DNA of 64,000 nt from the NCBI RefSeq assembly GCF_003610805.1, contig NZ_RAPF01000006.1:1-64000 (forward strand). Reading direction: 5' to 3'. Made by a program: the position numbers and the translations under genes. Source of the stretch: Altericroceibacterium spongiae. GTDB taxonomy: Bacteria; Pseudomonadota; Alphaproteobacteria; Sphingomonadales; Sphingomonadaceae. Below, piece after piece: positions 35,846 to 44,647 of this stretch. Position 1 is the stretch's first letter. Each line of letters opens with the position of its first letter. Below the pieces are notes generated by a model that saw nothing but the letters and a program-made list of their open reading frames with translations, did not search any database and had not been told where the DNA came from.

Positions 35846-36348
35846 CAGATCGAAGGAATAGCTGCTGTATCGGGATAGGAAATGGCGATGACTTCCCATT
35901 CCTTTTCGCCGCCGGGCAGCCGAACCATCCGCAAATCGCCGATAGCTGCGCCGCGCAGAGCTCGTGCAATGGGTGCACTCCAGCCGACTTTACCGGCGCT
36001 GGCATCCTGTTCGTCGTCGCCCACCAGTGTAAGCGTGCGTTCTGCGTCATCCTCGTCGGCGATGGTAATGGTGGCACCGAACCACGCGCGCGACTTGTCC
36101 GGTTGCTCTGCCGGATCGACCACACGTGCGGCTTTCATCCGGCGGGCGAGCCAGCCCAGTTCGCGGTCGATCTCGCGCATACGTTTGCGGCCGTAGAGAT
36201 AATCACCGTTTTCAGAACGATCGCCATTGCCTGCTGCCCAGCTCACGATTTCGACTATTTCCGGCCGTTCCGTACCGAGCAAATGGTCATAGCGGGCTTT
36301 GAGAGCGGCAAGCCCCTGCGGTGTAATCGGATTGGATGCGGGTTTCAT
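35845..36348 (-). CDS. greB: Transcription elongation factor GreB
   Basis: This is a 167-residue GreA/GreB protein that rescues backtracked RNA polymerase by transcript cleavage. The N-terminal coiled coil carries the GreB-type stretch GDRSENGDYLYGRKRMREID near residue 42, with the acidic tip residues (DRSENGDY). The C-terminal FKBP-like domain follows (TLVGDDEQDASAGKVGWSAP). GreB, rather than GreA, is preferred because of the 'YLYGRKRMREIDREL' wording. It is the first gene of a two-gene unit with the secreted protein. Confidence 0.9.
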   Translation of the reverse strand: MKPASNPITPQGLAALKARYDHLLGTERPEIVEIVSWAAGNGDRSENGDYLYGRKRMREIDRELGWLARRMKAARVVDPAEQPDKSRAWFGATITIADEDDAERTLTLVGDDEQDASAGKVGWSAPIARALRGAAIGDLRMVRLPGGEKEWEVIAISYPDTAAIPSI

Positions 36349-36399
36349 TCGCCTCCATCTAACCGATTGTGGCGATGGAGGCGAGAGGAAGAGAACGCC

Positions 36400-37161
36400 C
36401 TATACCGCTTCGATCAATACCATATCGATAGTAAAAGAGCCGTCCTCTTCAATGGCGAAGAGCGAGGTGACATCGGAGCTGGCACATGACTGCAATGCGC
36501 GGATCGCAGCGATATGCGTGTCGGGTGTCTGCATTCTTGCGGTCCAGGTGGTGAAATCCATGCGCAGGCGGGCGGTAGTGAAGGAGCGTACTGAGAAGCC
36601 CGCGCGGCCCAGCATGTTCAGCCATTCATACGGCGTATAATCGCGTATATGCGATGGATCGCGCAGTAACTCTACAGCCTGCAAATGGGTGTCTGCCGCG
36701 GCAGAGGTTTGCGGTGCGCAAATGTCCACGAACAGGGCAGGGGCACCGTTTGTCAGCACGCGCCGTGCTTCTGTCAGCCCGGCCTGTGCGTTCTGCCAGT
36801 GATGGGTGGAAAAACGGCAGGTGAGAAAATCGAACGCTTCATCGGTGAAAGGCAGTTTCTCGGCGGGTGCTGCTGTCCGATCGATATTATCGATTCCGCG
36901 CCGGCCCGCTTCGGCAGCGACTTCTTCCAGCATGTCAGGGGAAAGATCGCTTGCCATCACACGATCCGCATGAGCGGCCAGCGCATAGGCGACATGTCCT
37001 CCGCCGGTCCCCAGATCAAGAGCGCGGGCAGGGCGGCACTGATGAGCCCGCTCAGCGATCCAATCGAGATCCGCACCGCTCGCATGAACGCTACTTGTGA
37101 CATAAGCATTTGCGGTGGAACCGAATTGCCGGTGAATCAGATCGGTGTGTTTCATATTCAT
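36400..37161 (-). CDS. Class I SAM-dependent methyltransferase
   Basis: This is a 253-residue methyltransferase. Motif I is ALDLGTGGGHVAYALA near residue 45; post-I VMASDLSP and the motif TCRFSTHHW near 115 follow. It resembles UbiE/Coq5-like small-molecule methyltransferases. The N-terminus KHTDLIHRQFGSTANAYVTS is typical for that group. ATG 37161 has AAGGA seven bases upstream. It is divergent from an XRE regulator with an 80-bp shared promoter. Confidence 0.85.
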   Translation of the reverse strand: MNMKHTDLIHRQFGSTANAYVTSSVHASGADLDWIAERAHQCRPARALDLGTGGGHVAYALAAHADRVMASDLSPDMLEEVAAEAGRRGIDNIDRTAAPAEKLPFTDEAFDFLTCRFSTHHWQNAQAGLTEARRVLTNGAPALFVDICAPQTSAAADTHLQAVELLRDPSHIRDYTPYEWLNMLGRAGFSVRSFTTARLRMDFTTWTARMQTPDTHIAAIRALQSCASSDVTSLFAIEEDGSFTIDMVLIEAV

Positions 37162-37218
37162 GATGATGTCCTTTCACCTCCATCATGACCTGCTATAAAC
37201 CTGTTACAAGAAACATAA

Positions 37219-37232
37219 TTATACTGGTATAA
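37219..37232. promoter_or_regulatory. Perfect palindrome in the methyltransferase/XRE promoter
   Basis: TTATAC-TG-GTATAA lies eight bases before the XRE gene start, within the only space shared by both promoters. It is likely an operator for the XRE protein or for a similar dimeric regulator. Confidence 0.55.
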
Positions 37233-37240
37233 ATGTTGAT

Positions 37241-38011
37241 ATGACGAGCGATGAACAGCGCAAATTGCTAGGTGCATTTGTGCGGGCAAGGCGCGAAAGC
37301 CTGATAGCGGAACGGAGCGGGAGACGGCGGACGCCTGGATTGCGGCGGGAAGAGCTGGCTGACAGGGCACATATCAGTGTGACCTGGGTGACATGGATCG
37401 AGCAGGGGCGTGAAGTGCGCCCCTCCGCCGATACACTGGACCGGCTGGCTGTGGCTTTGTGTCTTGCACGAGCGGAGCGCGAGTACCTCTTTGCGCTGGC
37501 AGAGCGGGAGGATCCCGCCGATCCCTTCGCTGTCTTGCCCGATGACGCACCGGCTTCGATCGTCACGCTGGTGGAGAATGTGCCATGGCCCGCCTATGGC
37601 CTCGATCCCATGTGGAATCTGTGCTGCGCCAATAATCAGGCACAAACCCTGTTTACCGGCCTGTTCGAAGGGGCCGATCAGCCCAATCTGTTGCGCTATA
37701 CTTTCACCCATCCCGCAGCACGTGAGCTGCTGCCCGACTGGGAGAAACGCGCTCTGCGTGTTCTTGCCGAGTTCCGACGTGATTATGGTCGTAAACATGG
37801 CGATCCGCGCGTGCAGAGCATCGTCGACTGGCTATGCGAAAAAAGCGATGTCTTCCGCATGGGATGGGGTAGACAAACCGTTGCCGAACGCGAAGGCGGC
37901 CGACGTAGTTTCCATCATCCCACAAAAGGCCTTGTGACATATGTGCAGCATACGCTGGCCGACGCTGAACGTCCCGATTTTCGCCTTGTGTTTCTTCAAC
38001 CCGATGGGTGA
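37241..38011 (+). CDS. XRE-family regulator with MmyB-like ligand-binding domain
   Basis: This is a 256-residue protein with an N-terminal helix-turn-helix at about residues 8-70. The segment TPGLRREELADRAHISVTWV, followed by TWIEQGREVRP, is the usual MmyB-type recognition helix. The C-terminal domain (about 90-255) carries NVPWPAYGLDPMWNLCCANN, typical of MmyB-like PAS-fold domains that bind fatty acids or similar ligands. It likely controls itself and the divergent methyltransferase. Confidence 0.88.
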   Translation: MTSDEQRKLLGAFVRARRESLIAERSGRRRTPGLRREELADRAHISVTWVTWIEQGREVRPSADTLDRLAVALCLARAEREYLFALAEREDPADPFAVLPDDAPASIVTLVENVPWPAYGLDPMWNLCCANNQAQTLFTGLFEGADQPNLLRYTFTHPAARELLPDWEKRALRVLAEFRRDYGRKHGDPRVQSIVDWLCEKSDVFRMGWGRQTVAEREGGRRSFHHPTKGLVTYVQHTLADAERPDFRLVFLQPDG

Positions 38012-38310
38012 TGGCTAATATACTGGTCCTGCCTGATTATCGGGTGAGTGTTCTGATAAAAAAGCGGGTTACCTTGCTGTTGAACCGGGCATGAAAGGCA
38101 ACACGGTCGAAACCCGATTCATCGGAGCCGGTGCTCGATCCGCTGTTATAAAACAGCTCGAAGCTGGCTGACTAAAGTGAGTGGCAGGCTTTCCTATTGG
38201 GGCACTGGCCTAATAAGCTCGGAGATGAGATGTATGGTTGTTACATCCCGGCAGGTGCAGGTAGGGCGGGTGGCTTCTTGCCCACCGCCCGAACGTGCCT
38301 CCAACTCTGT
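38012..38310. other. Gene-free region downstream of the XRE gene
   Basis: About 300 bp without a supported gene. A G/C hairpin (GGGCGG... / CCGCCC, about 38263-38290) lies just past the transglycosylase stop on the opposite strand and may end that transcript, though no T-run follows it. Confidence 0.4.
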
Positions 38311-40251
38311 TCACTTAAGAAAATCGCTGACTTTCCGGCCTTTTCTATAGCTTGCCTTGTCGGGATAAAGCGCTTCATAGACCACGGCATTTTCGATTAC
38401 GCGCTGAACGTAGTTCTTGGTTTCGAAAATCGGGATTTCTTCGATCCAGCGCAGCCAGTCGACCGATGTTGTACGCGGATCACCATTGGCGCGCAGCCAT
38501 TTGTTCACGTTGCCGGGACCCGCATTATAGGCCGCGACGGCGAGTGGATAGGAGCCGTCGTAATAATTCAGCATACGCTGGAAATAGCCGTTGCCGAGCC
38601 GGACATTATAGGACGGATCATCGATCAGTGAGGCGGACATATACTGGATGCCTGTCTTTCCAGCCTGTTCGCGCGCCGTGCCGGGCATAAGCTGCATCAG
38701 CCCGCGTGCACCGGCCCAGCTGATGGCATTATCGGCAAACTGGCTTTCCTGACGGGCAATGGCATGAACCATTGTCCAGTCCGTGCCCCGCGGTGTGTCC
38801 AGCGTGGGATAAGCAAAGCGGGTGAAGCCGGTCAGGCCGTCTGCACCGGCGGCTTCACCGACATTGACGGCCAAATCCCGCCGGCCGATTTTTTGGGCAA
38901 GTTCCGCCACCAGCAGGTGATCGTCCAGTGTATCGGCACGCTTTGCAATTTCACGATAGAAGCGAATGCCCGTGCTCCACGGCGCATCGCGGGCGACTTC
39001 GGAAACGGCCTGAGTCAGCGGATCGGCATAAAAGGTTTCACGTTCCTCGCTCGTCGGTTGCACGGCAGGGAGGTCACTGAAATCGGGAATCGGCCGATCC
39101 AGTGCTTCGAGCGCCAGCAAACCATAAAAACGATCGGGATATTGCGCCGCCATGTCGTAATAGCCGCGCGCTTCTTCCATATTGCCGGCACGTTGCTCTG
39201 CAAGGCCGGCCCAGAAAAACCCCTTGGAACGGGTTTGCGGCGTTTGCGCTGCTGCTCCGTAACGAAAGAAGAGCGGGGCCGCTGAAGCCGGATCGCCCAG
39301 ATCCCACAGGGCTTTCGTCCCTCCAAGCCACATCAGTGACGTGTAATCGTCTCGCAGCTTATAGGTTTTGGAACTGATATCCGCGCCCGGGGCGAAGCCG
39401 TCATCCACCGAAGCGGCGATACGCATGGCGCTGCGCGCGTCTGCGATTTTGGCCACATTGAGCAATTCCTCAACCCATTTGGTCTGGTCGAATGGAAGCT
39501 TACTCAGTTTGGGGCGGTTGGCGAGCATAGTGACGGCTGCGGAAGGGCTCCCTTCCAGCCGCAATTCGCGCGAACGGTTAAACAGATAGCCTGGATCGCT
39601 GAATGCACCGGAAAAACTGGTCGCTCCGTCGCCACCCTGCAGAATTGCCAGCCGGGCGGCAAAAAGCGGGCGTCTGGCAGGCGAAGCAAAAGCGATCTGC
39701 CGTTCGGCGGCTTCCCGATCTCTTTGCCAGAGCAGCGCATCCAGCCGTGCTTCGTGGTCCTCGCTCGTCAGGCGTTGACCGAACATGGAATAGATACTGG
39801 CTTCGGCGGTTTCGTCCATCTCACCATCACGCCATGCTTCACGAGCGACGCTGAAGGCATCATTCGGACGCTGCGTGGCCAGAGCCAGTGCATATTGTGC
39901 CCGGGCCTCATTGGTAACCGGCGGATTACGATCGAAAAAGGCGACCAGCTTGGCCGGGTCGACGAATTCCTTGTCCAGCCGGGCTTCGGCATAGGCCTGC
40001 AATTTCGCGGTGTCGGGAAAATCCGGATAAGTGCTCACAAAATTGGCGTAATCGTCGAAAGACAGATTGTTTGAAGATGTAAGCTGTTCCCACCGGCTGA
40101 CAGCCTGAGCCATGCGACCCGGCTCTCTGGCGACCAGATTTTGCCGGGCTTTGTCCCATTGGGCAGCATCCTGCGCGACGGCAGGCGCGGAGGCGCTGAC
40201 GGTGGAAGCGAGAAGAGTTGCAAAAAGAGTTGTACGGACCATGCTGGACAT
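38311..40251 (-). CDS. slt: Soluble lytic murein transglycosylase
   Basis: This is a 646-residue periplasmic enzyme that cleaves the MurNAc-GlcNAc bond with 1,6-anhydro ring formation. A signal peptide (up to VSASAPAVAQ) is followed by a long superhelical U/L-domain of TPR-like repeats. The C-terminal SLT domain begins near residue 490. The catalytic Glu is in ARQESQFADNAISWAGARGL, followed by MQLMPGTA and VAAYNAGPGNVNKWL. ATG 40251 or 40242 can start it. The stop is followed by the gene-free region before the XRE gene. Confidence 0.93.
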   Translation of the reverse strand: MSSMVRTTLFATLLASTVSASAPAVAQDAAQWDKARQNLVAREPGRMAQAVSRWEQLTSSNNLSFDDYANFVSTYPDFPDTAKLQAYAEARLDKEFVDPAKLVAFFDRNPPVTNEARAQYALALATQRPNDAFSVAREAWRDGEMDETAEASIYSMFGQRLTSEDHEARLDALLWQRDREAAERQIAFASPARRPLFAARLAILQGGDGATSFSGAFSDPGYLFNRSRELRLEGSPSAAVTMLANRPKLSKLPFDQTKWVEELLNVAKIADARSAMRIAASVDDGFAPGADISSKTYKLRDDYTSLMWLGGTKALWDLGDPASAAPLFFRYGAAAQTPQTRSKGFFWAGLAEQRAGNMEEARGYYDMAAQYPDRFYGLLALEALDRPIPDFSDLPAVQPTSEERETFYADPLTQAVSEVARDAPWSTGIRFYREIAKRADTLDDHLLVAELAQKIGRRDLAVNVGEAAGADGLTGFTRFAYPTLDTPRGTDWTMVHAIARQESQFADNAISWAGARGLMQLMPGTAREQAGKTGIQYMSASLIDDPSYNVRLGNGYFQRMLNYYDGSYPLAVAAYNAGPGNVNKWLRANGDPRTTSVDWLRWIEEIPIFETKNYVQRVIENAVVYEALYPDKASYRKGRKVSDFLK

Positions 40252-40357
40252 TATGGCCTTTGGCTCCTTATCAGGCGCTGAACGGGGAAACCCGGAAAGG
40301 ACTCATGCACACGGCATGAGTTTCTGTTTTTATGACTGAATTGCGGGAGCGGCGCAA

Positions 40358-41239
40358 ATGTTCTCAGGTTCGATTCCGGCCTTGGCGACTCCTTTTCGCG
40401 ACGGAGCGTTCGATGAAGACGCGTTTCGTCGTCTTGTGGACTGGCAGATTGAAAGCGGTTCCAAGGCATTGGTGCCTTGTGGCACGACAGGAGAAAATTC
40501 GACACTGTCCAATGCCGAGCATCATCGGGTAATCGAAGTATGCGTGGAGCAGGCGGCGGGCCGCGTGCCTGTCATAGCGGGTTGTGGCAGCAACGATACG
40601 ATGAATGCCCTGCTGCATATGACCTTTTCCAAGAAATGCGGTGCCAGTGCCGCTCTGGTGGTCGCCCCCTATTACAACAAGCCGAGTCAGGCCGGCATCA
40701 AGGCGCATTTCGCCTATCTTGCTGAACATATCGATCTGCCGATTATTCTTTATAATGTGCCAGGTCGTACCGTCACCGATATTTCACCGGAAACGGTTTG
40801 TGAACTCGCCAAGGCCTACCCAGACCGTATTGTCGGGATCAAGGATGCGAGCGGCGATCTGTCACGCGTAGTAGATCATCGGATGGGGATTTCCAAAGAT
40901 TTCTGTCAGCTTTCGGGCGATGACGAACTGGCGCTTCCGGCGAATGCTGCCGGCGCGGTGGGTTGTATATCGGTGACCGCCAATGTCGCGCCGAAACTAT
41001 GTGCTGAATTCCAGCAAGCCTGCGTCGATAATGACATTGTGCGTGCGCGCGAGCTGAACGATCTGCTTTATCCGCTCCATTATGCGATGTTCGAGGATTC
41101 CAGCCCCGGCCCGGTAAAATATGCGCTTAGCCGTGTGCATGACTGGTTCAGCGATGAAGTGCGCCTCCCGCTGGTCCGCTGTAACGAAGATGCACGTAAG
41201 GCTGTGGATGCGGCGCTCGAAAATGCCGGACTGATCTGA
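40358..41239 (+). CDS. dapA: 4-hydroxy-tetrahydrodipicolinate synthase
   Basis: This is the first committed enzyme of lysine/diaminopimelate synthesis, condensing aspartate semialdehyde and pyruvate. The 293-residue TIM barrel has the Schiff-base Lys in RIVGIKDASGDL near residue 160, the relay Tyr in IILYNVPGRT near 130, and PCGTTGENSTL near 40. ATG 40358 starts directly at the first beta strand. The same aspartate semialdehyde also feeds the carboxyspermidine branch at 8.8 kb. Confidence 0.96.
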   Translation: MFSGSIPALATPFRDGAFDEDAFRRLVDWQIESGSKALVPCGTTGENSTLSNAEHHRVIEVCVEQAAGRVPVIAGCGSNDTMNALLHMTFSKKCGASAALVVAPYYNKPSQAGIKAHFAYLAEHIDLPIILYNVPGRTVTDISPETVCELAKAYPDRIVGIKDASGDLSRVVDHRMGISKDFCQLSGDDELALPANAAGAVGCISVTANVAPKLCAEFQQACVDNDIVRARELNDLLYPLHYAMFEDSSPGPVKYALSRVHDWFSDEVRLPLVRCNEDARKAVDAALENAGLI

Positions 41240-41258
41240 TTGACGGAATGCAGTGCAA

Positions 41259-41300
41259 AGAGAGCGCGGAAGAGTAAAAGCTTTTCCGCGCTCTCTTTTT
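41259..41300 (+). terminator. Rho-independent terminator after dapA
   Basis: The twelve-base stem AGAGAGCGCGGA / TCCGCGCTCTCT is followed by TTTT. Confidence 0.9.
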
Positions 41301-41328
41301 GTTAGCGCACAGGGCGGATGCCGGCGTG

Positions 41329-43284
41329 TCAGTCTGCCGGATTATATTTCTGCACGAAGCTGAGCGCTTCCTTTAACATCCGGTTGCGTGTGCTGGACCG
41401 CGACAGCCAGTGATCTTCGCCTTCCAGTTCGACAAGTTTGTAGGGCTTGCCCGCATCTTTAAGAGCATCGGCCATGCGTTTTGAATGGGCGAATGGCACG
41501 ACAGTGTCATCCATCCCATGAATCAGGAGGATTGGAGCATTGGCTCTGTCAGCTTGTTTGTCCGGCGAATACTCCACCAAATTATCGCGCGGGCCTAATT
41601 CTTCGAGCAAGCGTTGCTGTGTCAGTTTGGAGCGGCCACTTTCCTCAATATAGCCAGTACGATACATTAACTGCAGATCGCTTACACCGCTATAAGAGAT
41701 GGCACATCTATATTGATCCTGCTGAATAGTTACTCCGGTCAATGCCGCATATCCGCCATAACTTGCCCCCATGATGCAGGCACGTGCAGGATCGATGAGT
41801 CCTTGCTTGGCCAGTTCTGCAACACCATCCGTGATGTCGGTCTGCATTTTGCGGCCCCATTCACCGTACCCGGCGCGTCTAAAGCTCATATCTTGATCGG
41901 TAGAGCCACGAAAATTGGGTTGAAACACAGCATAACCGCGTGAAGCAAAAGCTTGGGCCCACCAATCGAAGACAGGTTCGTCATGTGAATGAGGTCCGCC
42001 GTGAGGGAAGACAACGAGGGGAAGGTTTTTGGTCTCCCGCTGAGGAGGTAATGTTAAAATACCGCTCATTTCGAGACCGTCGCGGGCGATATAATCAATT
42101 TTACGAATTTCGCCGATTTGGTCTGCTTTGATAGCAGGTCTTTCAGAACCGAGCGGAACCAGTTTATTCGATGCAAGATCGACCATATACCAGCTTCCAG
42201 AAATGCCTGATCCGCTGCGTCGCACGATTACTTTTTTTACGTCATTGGACCAGCTTATCATAGATGTTTTGCCACTAGCCATCGATCCCCAGATCTTTTG
42301 AGCTGCTAGTTGGTCTTTTTTAGCAATGAATACGGGAAGGCCGGCTTCTCTAAAATAGCCATCCATTAAACCGTTCGTTTCATTACAGGAAATAGCCGTT
42401 ACGTTTTTACCGGTCAGAATTTCTTTCGCCTCTCCACTCGATAGATAAACCTTGAAATAGTGGTTCTCTTCATCTTCATCGCTGTTTTCTCTATAAATGA
42501 CTGATTGCCCCTCTGTCCCAAGGCAAAGGAGTGCGATCCGTGCATCCGGCTTTTGACCTTTGGCGATCGTCTTGCCTTCAGGGCCGGTAATTCGCCAGTC
42601 GCCGTTGCGTTTGTAAAAGTCGAATTGCGCAGCGATTTCGCCCTCCGGTCCGACGATCCAGTCTCGATAGGCGCCTTCGCTAGCAGGGTAGGATGCAATT
42701 TCAGGTTCATTGCGTTTTATATCGACGGCGAGCAGCGCAGGGCGACCATGATCGAACTTGTAAGTTCCACTGCCATTTTGCTTGAAGAGTATGCCGCTGA
42801 AATAGCCGACCCACTTCCCTTTGACCTTACGAATACCGTAGTTTCCAAAAACAGCGTTGGCGATACCGCGCTTGTTGAGAAAAATGGTCTCGACATCTTC
42901 ATTGACATCCATTGGGACGATCATAACGCGATAAAATTCCATTTTGTCGCCCACATAGCCAAATGGTAACTCCTCAGTCTGGCTATAAGTGAGAAGCAGA
43001 TATTCGTCGCCAACCCACTGCAAGTCACGTAGCTTGGTATCGCCAACAGCGATAGAACGGATGGGCTGCATAGCGGTATCAGTCAGAACAATCTGGCGTT
43101 TGTCGCCTTTAGTCATGACGAGAGCGAGCCGCTCTCCGCTGGCTGAAAGTGCAGCATCGTCAAAAAGAGGCAACTCACCATAAGCATCGAGCGGTGGCGG
43201 TGTCTCCTGTGCGGCCGCAGGATGTATCATAGCAATAGACGCAACGCTGCACAGCGCGCGCATGGCATTTCTTATACTGAGCAC
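41329..43284 (-). CDS. S9-family prolyl-oligopeptidase-like serine peptidase
   Basis: This is a 651-residue exported peptidase. A signal peptide (ending HPAAAQ) precedes a beta-propeller of about 350 residues and a C-terminal alpha/beta hydrolase domain. The nucleophile Ser is in IMGASYGGYAALTG near residue 520, with HGMDDTVVPFAHS and GEDHWLS supplying the Asp and His. The propeller half of the gene is visibly richer in A/T than its neighbours, unlike dapA or smpB. Substrate preference (prolyl, dipeptidyl or acylaminoacyl) is not readable. It converges on dapA. Confidence 0.85.
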   Translation of the reverse strand: MLSIRNAMRALCSVASIAMIHPAAAQETPPPLDAYGELPLFDDAALSASGERLALVMTKGDKRQIVLTDTAMQPIRSIAVGDTKLRDLQWVGDEYLLLTYSQTEELPFGYVGDKMEFYRVMIVPMDVNEDVETIFLNKRGIANAVFGNYGIRKVKGKWVGYFSGILFKQNGSGTYKFDHGRPALLAVDIKRNEPEIASYPASEGAYRDWIVGPEGEIAAQFDFYKRNGDWRITGPEGKTIAKGQKPDARIALLCLGTEGQSVIYRENSDEDEENHYFKVYLSSGEAKEILTGKNVTAISCNETNGLMDGYFREAGLPVFIAKKDQLAAQKIWGSMASGKTSMISWSNDVKKVIVRRSGSGISGSWYMVDLASNKLVPLGSERPAIKADQIGEIRKIDYIARDGLEMSGILTLPPQRETKNLPLVVFPHGGPHSHDEPVFDWWAQAFASRGYAVFQPNFRGSTDQDMSFRRAGYGEWGRKMQTDITDGVAELAKQGLIDPARACIMGASYGGYAALTGVTIQQDQYRCAISYSGVSDLQLMYRTGYIEESGRSKLTQQRLLEELGPRDNLVEYSPDKQADRANAPILLIHGMDDTVVPFAHSKRMADALKDAGKPYKLVELEGEDHWLSRSSTRNRMLKEALSFVQKYNPAD

Positions 43285-43505
43285 TATTTCCCCCGGGTTT
43301 TACCCAAGGTTATTGTTTGCATTTGAAGGAGCGGACAGCAAGCCTTACTTTTATTCTTTGCAGTATCCGGTTCGTTGTTTGATGTGTTGAAGTCGCTCTA
43401 TGGAGCGAATCCATTATGAGGGAATGCTGCAATACGCAGGAAGATGCGGATTTCTCATCCTGCATCTTTCGCTTTTCGTGCAGGCGCCCTACATGCCATC
43501 CAATT

Positions 43506-43988
43506 ATGGCACGTCCCAAACCTTCCACTTTTGACAAGCACAAGACCGTGGCCGAGAATCGGCGGGCGCGGTTTGATTATTACATCGAGGAAACCTTCGA
43601 GGCGGGCATTGCACTCACCGGAACCGAAGTGAAGAGCCTGCGCTTTGGTGAAGGTTCCATTGCTGAAAGCTATGCTGAGGTAAAGGGCGGCGAGGCCTGG
43701 CTGGTCAATTCGAATGTGCCCGAATTCAGCCATGGCAACCGTTTCAACCATGAGCCGAAACGTCCGCGCAAATTGCTGCTGCATCAGCGTGAAATAAATC
43801 GCTTGCATGGTGCAGTGGAGCGCAAGGGGATGACGCTGGTACCCCTGTCGATCTATTTCAATGGCAAAGGCCGGGCCAAGGTTGAACTCGCGCTCGCCAA
43901 GGGCAAGCAGGCGCATGATAAACGCGCTACGATCAAGGATCGTGACTGGAAGCGTGACAAGGCGCGGATCATGCGTGAAAAAGGATAG
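43506..43988 (+). CDS. smpB: SsrA-binding protein SmpB
   Basis: This 160-residue RNA-binding protein escorts tmRNA to stalled ribosomes. Typical segments are [20 protein letters not shown] at the start, [19 protein letters not shown] near residue 35, and the basic C-terminal tail [20 protein letters not shown] that reads the empty mRNA channel. ATG 43506 fits the family; the open frame upstream to 43416 is not supported. Confidence 0.95.
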   Translation: MARPKPSTFDKHKTVAENRRARFDYYIEETFEAGIALTGTEVKSLRFGEGSIAESYAEVKGGEAWLVNSNVPEFSHGNRFNHEPKRPRKLLLHQREINRLHGAVERKGMTLVPLSIYFNGKGRAKVELALAKGKQAHDKRATIKDRDWKRDKARIMREKG

Positions 43989-44089
43989 ATGAGTAACGGG
44001 AAGAAAGTTTCATGCAATTAAACGATCCGTTCAGCCGGTTCGTGGCATGGTATCTTTCATAGAATCGGCTTTGGTGTAATGGGAGAATT

Positions 44090-44647
44090 ATGAAACGCCG
44101 CCTTAGCAAATGGGCACGCAACCAGATGCCGACACGAGAGCAGCTCGCCGAGAGCCGCTATGTGCGTCATCTTGCGCACCGTGCCGAATTGTGGCGGTTG
44201 ACGCGCCGGTCGGTTCCGCGCGGAGTGGCCATCGGCCTGTTCGTCGGCATCTTCGCTATGATACCGGGTGTACAAATGGTAGGGGCCGCGCTGATGTGCG
44301 TGCCTTGCCGTGCCAATATTCCCCTCTCTGCAGCGATGACGTTCTTGTCCAATCCCGCTACGACACCGTTGATTGTGGCAGCGGCGCTTTGGCTCGGCAG
44401 CGCGATGGGATTTCATTCCGATATGGCCTCTTTCCGTGCATTGATGACCGATGGCGCAACTCTGGGGGAATGGACGCATTGGTTGCTGTCTGACGCAGCA
44501 CCGGCTCTTATTACCGGGCTCTTCGTCATTTCTCTGGTCGCGGCGATTCTGGGCTATCTGATTTCGATTGTCGTCTGGCGTGGCATTGTTATGCGGCGGC
44601 GCCAGAGGCGTCTCGGACAATATTCGGCCTTTACCGCGGCGGAATAA
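44090..44647 (+). CDS. DUF2062 membrane protein
   Basis: This is a 185-residue protein with DUF2062 features. It has an N-terminal basic helix (RRLSKWARNQMPTREQLAES), then GVAIGLFVGIFAMIPGVQM, CRANIPLSAAMTFLSNPATT near residue 75, and two or three hydrophobic helices. The molecular role is unknown. GGAG precedes the ATG by five bases. Its TAA shares one base with the ATG of cckA, so the two are coupled. Confidence 0.85.
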   Translation: MKRRLSKWARNQMPTREQLAESRYVRHLAHRAELWRLTRRSVPRGVAIGLFVGIFAMIPGVQMVGAALMCVPCRANIPLSAAMTFLSNPATTPLIVAAALWLGSAMGFHSDMASFRALMTDGATLGEWTHWLLSDAAPALITGLFVISLVAAILGYLISIVVWRGIVMRRRQRRLGQYSAFTAAE

